5,134 bases of DNA from Burkholderiaceae bacterium (GTDB lineage: Bacteria; Pseudomonadota; Gammaproteobacteria; Burkholderiales; Burkholderiaceae_C): the NCBI GenBank assembly GCA_023268425.1, contig JALRFN010000158.1:1-5134 (forward strand), in the 5' to 3' direction. Under the pieces are notes generated by a model. That model saw only the letters and a program-made list of their open reading frames with translations. It was not told where the DNA came from and ran no database searches. Made by a program: the position numbers and the translations under genes. Below, piece after piece: positions 1 to 4,861 of the stretch (the stretch's first letter is position 1; the number at the start of each line of letters is the position of its first letter).

Positions 1-1
1 G

Positions 2-292
2 TCAGTCCTTGGGGCCAGTGCCACGCGTGGTGGCGCTTGCATCCAGCGCCACCACCACTTGCGCGGCACCTGTCGCAGCCAATGCGCCAATGGCGCCAAT
101 CAACTCGGACTCTTGCACCGCTTGCAGGTGTTCGGCGTCGACGCCCAAAGCGCAATCAAAGCGCCAGACTTGACCCAAGGGCAGCGTGCGGCTGCGGGCG
201 CGTTTGATGCGCTGGCGCACGTCGTGTTTGACAGCGTCCAGCACGCGGTCGGGGTGTTTGCGCGGGTCGCTCAGGGCATAGGTTTTTTGCAT
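2..292 (-). CDS. DUF6172 family small protein
   Basis: This complete 96-residue protein begins MQKTYALSDPRKHPDRVLDA and ends at a TGA two bases inside the left edge. The overall pattern matches what I recall of DUF6172: an opening M-K/Q-K-T, then a basic helix of the KHxVRxxIKRxRxRxLP type (about residues 23-38), then W-x-F-D-C (about 43-47) and a C-terminal half that alternates acidic helix and hydrophobic strand. The family is uncharacterised; from sequence it is a small soluble cytoplasmic protein with no signal peptide, membrane segment or catalytic motif I can name. The ATG at 292 is chosen because reading upstream gives proline-rich sequence with no start. No strong ribosome site precedes it, only an AAAGA about ten bases upstream. 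It is divergent from the YdcH-type gene. The family call is from memory; the coding call is firmer. Confidence 0.8.
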   Translation of the reverse strand: MQKTYALSDPRKHPDRVLDAVKHDVRQRIKRARSRTLPLGQVWRFDCALGVDAEHLQAVQESELIGAIGALAATGAAQVVVALDASATTRGTGPKD

Positions 293-350
293 GCGTGGGT
301 CTTTGGGTCGGGCCGTGTGGGCTGGTGGTGGGGGGCTGGATGGCCAGGAC

Positions 351-369
351 GCCCTTCAGTGCGAAGGGC
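351..369. repeat. Perfect 7-bp stem-loop in the DUF6172 upstream region
   Basis: GCCCTTC at 351-357 is followed by a five-base loop AGTGC and then GAAGGGC at 363-369, its exact reverse complement. No T-run follows on either strand, so it is not an ordinary intrinsic terminator. It lies about 59 bases upstream of the DUF6172 start, inside its possible leader if the weak TAAGAT (385-380) is the real -10. Function unknown; it could be a protein-binding inverted repeat or an mRNA structure. Confidence 0.5.
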
Positions 370-437
370 TGGGTGGCGCATCTTACGCGCAGTCCTGCGG
401 TGGAAGATTTTGCGGCGTGTTTCTTTTGATGTAGGCC

Positions 438-467
438 AAGACAAGTCCTTGGGCGCCGTGATACAAC
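438..467 (+). promoter_or_regulatory. Possible sigma70 promoter for the YdcH-type gene
   Basis: AAGACA at 438-443 (4 of 6 to TTGACA) and TACAAC at 462-467 (4 of 6 to TATAAT) are separated by 18 bases. Transcription would begin near 474, giving a leader of roughly 65 bases that opens with the 477-512 hairpin. Both boxes are imperfect, so this is a suggestion. Confidence 0.3.
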
Positions 468-476
468 CTCTGTGTG

Positions 477-512
477 CGTGGGCGTGCGCTTGAATCCAAG
501 CACGCTCCCACG
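477..512 (+). repeat. Imperfect long hairpin in the YdcH-type 5' leader
   Basis: Positions 477-482 pair with 507-512 (six pairs), 484-486 pair with 503-505 (with a T-G wobble at 485/504), and 488-492 pair with 497-501 (five pairs). The loop is the four bases AATC at 493-496, and two single-base mismatches (483/506 and 487/502) interrupt the stem. It ends 14 bases before the Shine-Dalgarno AAAGGA at 527-532, so it does not bury that site. A 5' stem of this kind could protect the message or bind a regulator; neither is shown. Confidence 0.6.
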
Positions 513-537
513 GCAATGACCCTTTGAAAGGACTGCT

Positions 538-756
538 ATGTTTCCCGAATTTCGCGAATTGATCACCGAGCTCAAGCACAAAGACCACCACTTCACCCGG
601 CTGTTCGACAAGCACAACGCTTTGGACGAAGAGATCAACAACATGGAAAAAGGCAACCCGCCCGCTTCGCAGTTCGAGATCGAAGGCAAAAAGAAAGAAA
701 AGCTGGCCTTGAAAGACGAGTTGTTCCAATACCTGAGCAAAGTCGCTAAGGGCTGA
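538..756 (+). CDS. YdcH family protein (DUF465)
   Basis: This 72-residue protein starts MFPEFRELITELKHKDHHFT and is recognisable as the DUF465/YdcH family of small, highly charged, helical proteins. Residues 1-40 carry the family pattern F-P-E-x-R-x-L-I-x-x-L-K, H-F-x-x-L-F-D-x-H-N-x-L-D-x-x-I. A lysine/glutamate-rich helix (about 46-66, with KKKEKLALKDEL) follows, so most of the chain should form a helical hairpin or coiled coil. It is cytoplasmic with no catalytic residues, and the family's role is not established. The start is firm: AAAGGA at 527-532 sits five bases before the ATG, and the length is normal. A possible promoter (438-467) and a leader hairpin (477-512) precede it. It is probably monocistronic, ending in the shared terminator at 795-834 facing hemL. 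Confidence 0.92.
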   Translation: MFPEFRELITELKHKDHHFTRLFDKHNALDEEINNMEKGNPPASQFEIEGKKKEKLALKDELFQYLSKVAKG

Positions 757-794
757 ACGCCGCTGTTTGGCCGTGTGCATGGCACAGGGCTGGC

Positions 795-834
795 AACAAA
801 AAACCCGCCGGGCTGCCCAGGCGGGTTTTTTGTT
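795..834. terminator. Bidirectional intrinsic terminator between the YdcH-type gene and hemL
   Basis: A perfect 15-bp inverted repeat pairs 795-809 with 820-834 around a ten-base loop (810-819). The stem has a GC core, CCCGCC against GGCGGG, flanked by six A on one side and six T on the other, so each strand shows a GC hairpin followed by a T-run. It lies 38 bases after the YdcH-type stop and 14 bases after the hemL stop, placed to end both convergent transcripts. Confidence 0.93.
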
Positions 835-848
835 GGGTGCCGCCGACT

Positions 849-2141
849 TCAGAAGCTGGCGAAGACCTCACGCGCAGCAGCCACGGTGGCGTCGATGTCG
901 GCGTCGCTGTGTGCCCCAGACACAAAGCCGGCTTCGTACAGCGCAGGCGCCAAGTAGATGCCGCGATCCAACATGCCGTGGAAGAAGCGGTTGAATTGCT
1001 CGTTGCTGGAGGTCATGACTTGGCCGTAGTTCTGCGGCAACTCGGGCAACAAGAACAAGCCGAACATGCCACCTTGGCAATCGCCGCAGACCGCCACGCC
1101 CGCATCGCGACCCGCTTGCACCACGCCATCAACCAGACGTTTGGTTTGAGCGGCCAGCGCGTCAAAAAAGCCGGGTTTGGCAATGGCGCGCAGCGTGGCC
1201 AGACCACAAGCCGTGGCCACGGGGTTGCCGCTCAAGGTCCCTGCTTGGTAGACCGGGCCCAGCGGAGCGAGTTGTTCCATGACCTCGCGTCGGCCACCGA
1301 AGGCGGCCAGCGGCATGCCGCCGCCAATGACTTTGCCCAGCGCCGTCAAATCGGGCTGGAAGCCTGGGATGGCTTGGGCGTACAGCGCCTGTGCGCTGCC
1401 CAAGTCGACCCGAAAGCCACTCATGACCTCGTCCAAGATCAACAGCGCGCCGTGTTGTGTGCACAGCTCGCGGCAAGCGCTCATGAAGGGCACGCTGGCG
1501 CGTACGAAGTTCATGTTGCCGGCAATGGGCTCGATCATCACGCATGCGATTTCGCTGCCGTATTGGTCAAACGCGGCGTGGATGCCTTCGACATCGTTGT
1601 AGGTCAGCACCAGCGTGTCTTTGACCACGTCAGCGGGAACGCCTGCGCTGGTGGGGTGGCCAAAGGTGGCCAGGCCCGATCCGGCTTTGACCAGCAACGC
1701 GTCGGCGTGGCCGTGGTAGCAGCCTTCGAACTTGATGATCTTGTTGCGCCCGGTGTAGCCACGCGCCAAGCGCAAGGCGCTCATGCCCGCTTCGGTGCCA
1801 GAGCTGACCAAGCGCACCATGTCCATGCTCGGAACATGTTCGACGATGGCTTCTGCCAATTCGACTTCGCGCTCGGTGGGGGCGCCAAATGAAAAGCCCT
1901 CGCCCAGTGCGCTTTGCACCGCGGCGAGCACCTCGGGGTGGCCGTGGCCCAAGATCATCGGGCCCCAGGAGCCGATGTAGTCGATGTAGCGCTGGCCGTT
2001 GGCGTCCCAACAGTAGGCGCCCTGTGCGCGTTGTACAAAACGCGGTGTGCCGCCTACGGCTTTGAAGGCGCGCACGGGCGAGTTCACACCACCCGGGATG
2101 GTGCGTTTTGATCGTTCAAACAGGTCTAGGTTGCGGTCCAT
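849..2141 (-). CDS. hemL: Glutamate-1-semialdehyde 2,1-aminomutase
   Basis: HemL converts glutamate-1-semialdehyde to 5-aminolevulinate with pyridoxal phosphate (PLP), the last step of the C5 route to heme and other tetrapyrroles, in the cytoplasm. The 430-residue form begins MDRNLDLFERSKRTIPGGVN, and IPGGVNSPVRAF is a family signature. Visible class-III aminotransferase elements in order are SSGTEAGMSA (about 113-122), FEGCYHGHAD (about 137-147), the PLP-nitrogen aspartate in LILDEVMSGFR (D237), the Schiff-base lysine in LGKVIGGGMPL (K270), and TLSGNP (about 302-307). Length is normal. The ATG at 2141 is preferred over an in-frame TTG at 2153 because it gives the usual N-terminus and has a GAG seven bases upstream, although that ribosome site is weak. 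One oddity is Gly where I remember Thr in SSGTEATMSA. It lies 33 bases downstream of the ThiD-like gene and is probably cotranscribed with it. Confidence 0.97.
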   Translation of the reverse strand: MDRNLDLFERSKRTIPGGVNSPVRAFKAVGGTPRFVQRAQGAYCWDANGQRYIDYIGSWGPMILGHGHPEVLAAVQSALGEGFSFGAPTEREVELAEAIVEHVPSMDMVRLVSSGTEAGMSALRLARGYTGRNKIIKFEGCYHGHADALLVKAGSGLATFGHPTSAGVPADVVKDTLVLTYNDVEGIHAAFDQYGSEIACVMIEPIAGNMNFVRASVPFMSACRELCTQHGALLILDEVMSGFRVDLGSAQALYAQAIPGFQPDLTALGKVIGGGMPLAAFGGRREVMEQLAPLGPVYQAGTLSGNPVATACGLATLRAIAKPGFFDALAAQTKRLVDGVVQAGRDAGVAVCGDCQGGMFGLFLLPELPQNYGQVMTSSNEQFNRFFHGMLDRGIYLAPALYEAGFVSGAHSDADIDATVAAAREVFASF

Positions 2142-2174
2142 GGCAAATCTCAAATGGGGTGTGAGGTTCAGGGG

Positions 2175-3086
2175 TCAATGGCGGGTGTCATCTACCGGAA
2201 ATTCCGCCAGTGCGTCAGGCCCCAGCGGCGAGTCGTCATCGTCGGCCGGGTCGTCGCCATCGGCCCAGAACAAGCGGTCTGGAATGGCCCGCCCCATGCC
2301 GGGCTGAAAACCGCCGTCCAAGGCCTGGTCCAGGTAACTCAGGGCTTCGTTGCAGGCGGTCTGCAAATCGGCGCCAGCGCCAAGCAAGGCGGTCAATGCC
2401 GCACTCAAGGTGTCGCCCGCGCCAATGAATTGCGCGGTGAAACGTTCAAAACGCGCGCTCGTCACCACCGTGTCGGGCGATGCGAGGTGGTTTTCCAAGT
2501 GGTCGTCGGCCGACTGAGCACCCGTCATCAAGGTGTACGCCGCGCCCAACTCGGCGGCGGCGCGTGCCAGATCACGCGGGCCGGGTGGCTGGGCGCTGGC
2601 CCAATCGGGCAGCAACCAACGCACCAGCGTGGCGTGATTGCCCACCAGTACAGAGACTTGAGGCAGCAGCAAATCCGCGAAGGCATCCAGGTAGTTGTCG
2701 ATGGACAAGTCGTCCATCCAACTCAAGTCGGGCATGTAGGCGACCACGGGCAAGTCGCCGTAGTCGCTGAGCAGCCCGGAGACGGCGGCGATGTTTTCCG
2801 CATTGCCCAAAAAGCCCACCTTGATGCAAGCCACCGAACCATCTTGCAGTGCAGCCCGCGCTTGGTCGACGATCACCTCGTCGTCCACAGGGAAGTGGTC
2901 GTGAATCGCAGAAGTGTCGCGCACCCAAATGGCGCAGGTCACGGGCAGCAAATGCACGCCTGCCGAGGCGGCGGTGAGCGCGTCGGCGGTGATGCCGCCC
3001 GCACCGCTGGGGTCGGTTGCGTTGAAGCTCAAGACACAAGCCAAATGGGCGGCTTCGAGTGGGGTGTCTGGGGAGGCTTCTGACAT
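2175..3086 (-). CDS. thiD: ThiD-like hydroxymethylpyrimidine/phosphomethylpyrimidine kinase family protein
   Basis: This is a 303-residue ribokinase-fold enzyme of the ThiD/PdxK family. ThiD phosphorylates hydroxymethylpyrimidine twice for thiamin synthesis; relatives phosphorylate pyridoxal. Family marks are the N-terminal strand and loop LSFNATDPSGAGGITAD (about 19-35), which aligns with the ThiD AGSDPSGGAGIQAD motif, then IKVGFLGN (about 88-95) in place of K-x-G-M-L, VGNHATL (about 148-154) in the T-P-N-x-x-E position, and the anion-hole motif GAGDTLSAAL (about 222-231). Canonical ThiD has GTGC there, as I recall; this protein has GAGD, the aspartate form of ribokinases and pyridoxal kinases, so substrate is uncertain. 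The N-terminus (about 15 residues) and an acidic C-terminal tail (about 276-303, with DDPADDDD) make it longer than the usual 260-270. ATG 3086 is chosen over TTG 3104 as the family-like start. It probably leads an operon with hemL and is divergent from rubredoxin. Confidence 0.85.
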   Translation of the reverse strand: MSEASPDTPLEAAHLACVLSFNATDPSGAGGITADALTAASAGVHLLPVTCAIWVRDTSAIHDHFPVDDEVIVDQARAALQDGSVACIKVGFLGNAENIAAVSGLLSDYGDLPVVAYMPDLSWMDDLSIDNYLDAFADLLLPQVSVLVGNHATLVRWLLPDWASAQPPGPRDLARAAAELGAAYTLMTGAQSADDHLENHLASPDTVVTSARFERFTAQFIGAGDTLSAALTALLGAGADLQTACNEALSYLDQALDGGFQPGMGRAIPDRLFWADGDDPADDDDSPLGPDALAEFPVDDTRH

Positions 3087-3167
3087 GGGCTTTCGGGTGG
3101 TCAAGCCCGGTGGTCTCTGGGCTCTGGCTACAATCGGTTCATTCTAAGACAAGCCTTTGAGAGAACC
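3087..3167. promoter_or_regulatory. Divergent promoter region of thiD-like/hemL and rubredoxin
   Basis: This 81-base spacer must drive rubredoxin to the right and probably thiD-like/hemL to the left. On the plus strand TACAAT at 3129-3134 is a 5-of-6 match to the -10 box; no good -35 stands 16-18 bases upstream, and transcription would start near 3141. On the minus strand TAGAAT (3146-3141) is also a 5-of-6 -10 match, again without a clear -35. If both are used, each start point falls on or beside the other -10 box, so the two polymerases would compete. Absence of -35 boxes leaves room for an activator. Confidence 0.5.
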
Positions 3168-3344
3168 ATGAGCGACGCGAACCAAACTTGGATGTGCCTG
3201 ATCTGTGGCTGGATTTACGACGAAGCCGAAGGTGACCCCGAGCACGGCATTGCACCCGGCACCAAATGGGCCGATGTGCCCATGAACTGGACCTGCCCCG
3301 AATGCGATGCGCGCAAGGAAGACTTTGAAATGGTGCAGATTTAA
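3168..3344 (+). CDS. Rubredoxin
   Basis: This complete 58-residue protein begins MSDANQTWMCLICGWIYDEA. Rubredoxins are small cytoplasmic electron carriers holding one iron in four cysteines. All four ligands are present: C10 and C13 in CLIC followed by GWIYDEAEGDPEHGIAPGT, and C43 and C46 in CPEC. The family pattern W-x-C-x-x-C-G-x-x-Y-D, G-x-x-P-G-T-x-W-x-D-x-P-x-x-W-x-C-P-x-C is intact, as are W34 and W41 of the core. GAGAG at 3159-3163 lies four bases before the ATG. A -10 box at 3129-3134 precedes it and a two-way terminator (3383-3418) follows, so it is probably transcribed alone. It diverges from thiD-like/hemL. No partner such as a rubredoxin reductase or alkane hydroxylase is in the window, so its acceptor is unknown. 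Confidence 0.97.
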   Translation: MSDANQTWMCLICGWIYDEAEGDPEHGIAPGTKWADVPMNWTCPECDARKEDFEMVQI

Positions 3345-3360
3345 GCGCCTGCTCGATCCA

Positions 3361-3379
3361 GGCCGCACACCAGGCGGCC
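3361..3379 (+). repeat. Short GC hairpin after rubredoxin
   Basis: GGCCGC at 3361-3366 and GCGGCC at 3374-3379 are exact inverted repeats around a seven-base loop. It stands 16 bases after the rubredoxin stop and four bases before the terminator stem. It may help block exonucleases or be incidental. Confidence 0.4.
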
Positions 3380-3382
3380 GCA

Positions 3383-3418
3383 AAAAAACCCGCAAGCCAA
3401 TCGGCCTGCGGGTTTTTT
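3383..3418. terminator. Bidirectional intrinsic terminator between rubredoxin and the Tim44-domain gene
   Basis: A perfect 12-bp stem pairs 3383-3394 with 3407-3418: six A, CCCGCA, then TGCGGG and six T. Inside it G3396-C3398 can pair with G3403-C3405 after one A-C mismatch, leaving a four-base loop. Both strands show a GC stem plus T-run, so it can end rubredoxin transcription (38 bases past its stop) and that of the convergent Tim44-domain gene (51 bases past its stop). Confidence 0.92.
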
Positions 3419-3439
3419 CATGGGCGCTGATGTTGCGCT

Positions 3440-3461
3440 GGGTCGACGCGTGACGTCGCCC
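3440..3461 (-). repeat. Bulged stem-loop just past the Tim44-domain stop
   Basis: GGG at 3440-3442 pairs with CCC at 3459-3461, and CGACG at 3444-3448 pairs with CGTCG at 3454-3458, with T3443 bulged and a five-base loop CGTGA. It begins eight bases after the stop of the minus-strand gene, upstream of its terminator. There is no T-run of its own. It may be a 3' stabilising structure. Confidence 0.35.
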
Positions 3462-3469
3462 CAAACGCA

Positions 3470-4366
3470 TCAAGCCACCTGCTCAATGCCAGCGACCACC
3501 CAGCCGCCAGCGCCTTGGCGCGGTTTGGTCAAATGCCAGACTTCGTTGACGGCAGACGTCTCACCGTCTTCGCGCACCTCGCCCTGGAAGCGCACGCTGA
3601 CCACATATTGGACCGACTCTTCAGCCACCGCCAAGACCTCGGCGTCCAAGCTCAACACCTCAGTGACTTGCGACTGGCCTTTGCGGTCTGCGATGTCCAT
3701 TTGGATTTCCGCAAACATCTCTGGCGTGGTGAAGCTGCGGATGTCGTCCAAGTTGCCCGCATCGTGTGCCGCTTGCAAGCGGATGTAGTTCACCTTGGCT
3801 TGGCGGGCAAAACCCTCGGCATCGAAGTCGGCTGGAATCGAGGGGCCTGCGTTGCTCACGCTGCCGCCGATCAAGCCCGAGCCAATCCGGCTGCCCGCGT
3901 TGGCGCCGCCGCTGACTGACTCACGTGCCATGTTCGATGGATTCGGCATGTGTTCCATCGCAGCCCCACCCTGGGCACCCGCACCAGCGTAAGCCATGCC
4001 ACCTTGCTGTGCGGCGCGCTTGCGCATGATGAAGCCGAAGATCGCCAAGCCAGCAGCGACCAACAAGGCAATCATCAACATGTTGGCAAAGGCTTCGCCC
4101 ATACCCAAATGCGACGCCAATGCAGCCAGGCCCAAGCCAGCGGCCAAGCCTGCGATGGGGCCCATCCAGCTGCTCTTCTTGGCTGCCGAACCAGCGGCGC
4201 CAGCAGCAGCGGTGGTGTTGTTGGCGGGGGCTTTGGGCGGTGCGGCTTGGCGTTGCATGCCCAGCGAGCGGCCACCGCCCAAGCGCTTGGCTTCGGCGTC
4301 AAACGAAACCGTGGTCAAGCCAAAGGCCATGACCACGGCCAAGAGTGCAGAGAAGAATTTGTTCAT
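3470..4366 (-). CDS. Exported membrane-anchored Tim44-like domain protein
   Basis: This 298-residue protein begins MNKFFSALLAVVMAFGLTTV, a signal peptide with a likely cut after D-A-E-A (about residue 26). The mature chain starts KRLGGGRSLGMQRQ, a glycine/arginine-rich opening typical of bacterial Tim44-like proteins. An alanine/proline linker (about 41-64) and a hydrophobic stretch at about 70-88 follow, then a strong membrane segment at about 95-114 closed by MRKR. A glycine/alanine-rich spacer leads to the C-terminal Tim44 domain (about 180-298), with FARQAKVNYIRLQAAHDAGN, LDDIRSFTTPEMFAEI and the closing W-H-L-T-K and GGWVVAGIEQV strands. Mitochondrial Tim44 tethers the import motor; bacterial relatives have no settled role, and a cell-envelope scaffold is only inference. 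AGGA at 4378-4375 lies eight bases before the ATG, supporting this start. It is probably monocistronic, with a weak -10 TATGCT at 4404-4399. Confidence 0.92.
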   Translation of the reverse strand: MNKFFSALLAVVMAFGLTTVSFDAEAKRLGGGRSLGMQRQAAPPKAPANNTTAAAGAAGSAAKKSSWMGPIAGLAAGLGLAALASHLGMGEAFANMLMIALLVAAGLAIFGFIMRKRAAQQGGMAYAGAGAQGGAAMEHMPNPSNMARESVSGGANAGSRIGSGLIGGSVSNAGPSIPADFDAEGFARQAKVNYIRLQAAHDAGNLDDIRSFTTPEMFAEIQMDIADRKGQSQVTEVLSLDAEVLAVAEESVQYVVSVRFQGEVREDGETSAVNEVWHLTKPRQGAGGWVVAGIEQVA

Positions 4367-4584
4367 GAGATGTGTCCTCAGTGTTGATGCAGCGCTTCAG
4401 CATAGGTCGCTTGAAGTGTCGAAGAAATAAGTTGTTTTAAGACATACCATCAGTTTTTTTCGATATTTGACGACGGTAGACAAGTGACCTGCCGACCCGC
4501 CGCCATGGTGCAGTGTTGGCCCAGACGCTTCACGCCGTGAGGTGTTGTCATTGAAGCAATAGAGGTGGCGTTCGGGCCTTCGAA

Positions 4585-4769
4585 CTACACCTTGACGCTT
4601 TCGGGGGTGGCTTCCGCGCCCATGGTCTTCAACATGATGCGGTCGAAGAGGCCCGCGTTCATGTTTTCTCGGCTTTGATGAGGTCGCGGTCAGCGCCTTG
4701 TATTCGGCGGTCCATCATTTCGACGACATCCGGGCGAACCGATCTTGCGCGCTGGTCCTTTTCATTGAA
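4585..4769 (-). pseudogene. Possible decayed gene fragment upstream of katG
   Basis: On the minus strand, 4769-4662 reads FNEKDQRARS, then RPDVVEMMDRRIQGADRDLI and KAEKT before a TGA at 4661-4659. One frame over, an ATG at 4662 overlaps that stop as ATGA and reads MNAGLFDRIMLKTMGAEATP, ESVKV, ending at TAG 4587-4585. Dropping one A from the GAGAAAAC run just before that ATG would join them as KAEN-MNAGLFDRIM. Beyond the TAG the same frame stays open to 4450. The amphipathic, charged composition and G/C third positions look like real protein sequence, unlike the AT-rich flanks. I do not recognise the family. It could be a frameshifted relic of a displaced gene or a chance reading. Confidence 0.27.
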
Positions 4770-4800
4770 AAAATAGATTGGTTTGATTCTTATTAACGGT

Positions 4801-4829
4801 TTGACCGGAAATAGGTGCGCCTAAACAAT
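4801..4829 (+). promoter_or_regulatory. katG: Sigma70-type promoter of katG
   Basis: TTGACC at 4801-4806 matches the -35 box at 5 of 6, and AACAAT at 4824-4829 matches the -10 box at 4 of 6, with an ideal 17-base spacer. The start would be near 4836, giving a leader of about 25 bases to the ATG at 4862. The spacer contains TAGG-N4-CCTA (4812-4823), a small inverted repeat that could be an operator. Immediately upstream is AT-rich DNA (4758-4799), suitable as an UP element or activator site. Confidence 0.55.
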
Positions 4830-4861
4830 GGGGCTTCCATTCACTGAACAGGGAGCACACC

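Larger units (their letters stand above)
293..537. other. Divergent intergenic spacer between the DUF6172 and YdcH-type genes
   Basis: This 245-base stretch has no convincing gene. It serves as the 5' region of both flanking genes. It contains a G-rich run on the plus strand (305-335), a perfect 7-bp stem-loop (351-369), a weak minus-strand -10 candidate TAAGAT (385-380) without a good -35, a plus-strand promoter candidate (438-467) and a long imperfect hairpin (477-512). Open frames that cross it on either strand are antisense to, or out of frame with, the two real genes. Confidence 0.6.
4367..4861. other. 495-base spacer between the Tim44-domain gene and katG
   Basis: The two genes diverge here. 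From 4367 to about 4420 is the leader and possible promoter of the Tim44-domain gene. An AT-rich patch (about 4422-4470, with T7 at 4454-4460 and no hairpin beside it) follows. GC-rich sequence from about 4475 to 4758 looks like decayed minus-strand coding DNA. A second AT-rich patch (4758-4800) leads into the katG promoter. I found no intact gene, tRNA, transposase or terminal inverted repeat. Confidence 0.6.

Noticed and set aside
156..785. Minus-strand open frames of 169 and 209 codons over the YdcH-type gene and the spacer
   Set aside because: They are antisense to the family-matched YdcH-type gene with its good ribosome site, and their spacer parts are proline/histidine/arginine-rich and featureless.
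837..1892. A 351-codon open frame on the plus strand lying opposite hemL
   Set aside because: It is fully antisense to a well-matched HemL, has odd composition rich in His, Gln, Arg and Ala, and has no recognisable domain. Long antisense frames are expected opposite GC-rich genes.
2142..2153. TTG start four codons upstream for HemL (2153), and similarly TTG 3104 for the ThiD-like protein
   Set aside because: In both cases the downstream ATG gives the family-like N-terminus and no Shine-Dalgarno favours the TTG.
2154..3083. A 309-codon open frame on the plus strand opposite the ThiD-like gene
   Set aside because: It is a shadow of the kinase gene: low-complexity Gly/Val/Gln/Arg sequence, no motif and no ribosome site.
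3442..3457. Cluster of three six-base palindromes (GTCGAC, ACGCGT, GACGTC)
   Set aside because: They are explained by the stem-loop at 3440-3461 and base composition; no separate function is implied.
3515..4430. Plus-strand open frames opposite the Tim44-domain gene
   Set aside because: They are antisense to a protein with clear signal peptide, membrane segment and Tim44 domain; their translations are Ala/Arg/Gln-rich without motifs.
4450..4470. T7 run at 4454-4460 as a terminator
   Set aside because: No GC-rich inverted repeat precedes the run on the plus strand, and no gene ends just before it.
4530..4540. Palindrome TCACGCCGTGA
   Set aside because: It is short, the loop is too small for a stable hairpin, and such palindromes are common in GC-rich DNA.
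4773..4809. OxyR site of the ATAG-N7-CTAT-N7-ATAG-N7-CTAT type upstream of katG
   Set aside because: With ATAG at 4773-4776 as the first quartet, only about 9 of 16 positions agree and the later quartets fail, so I do not annotate it.
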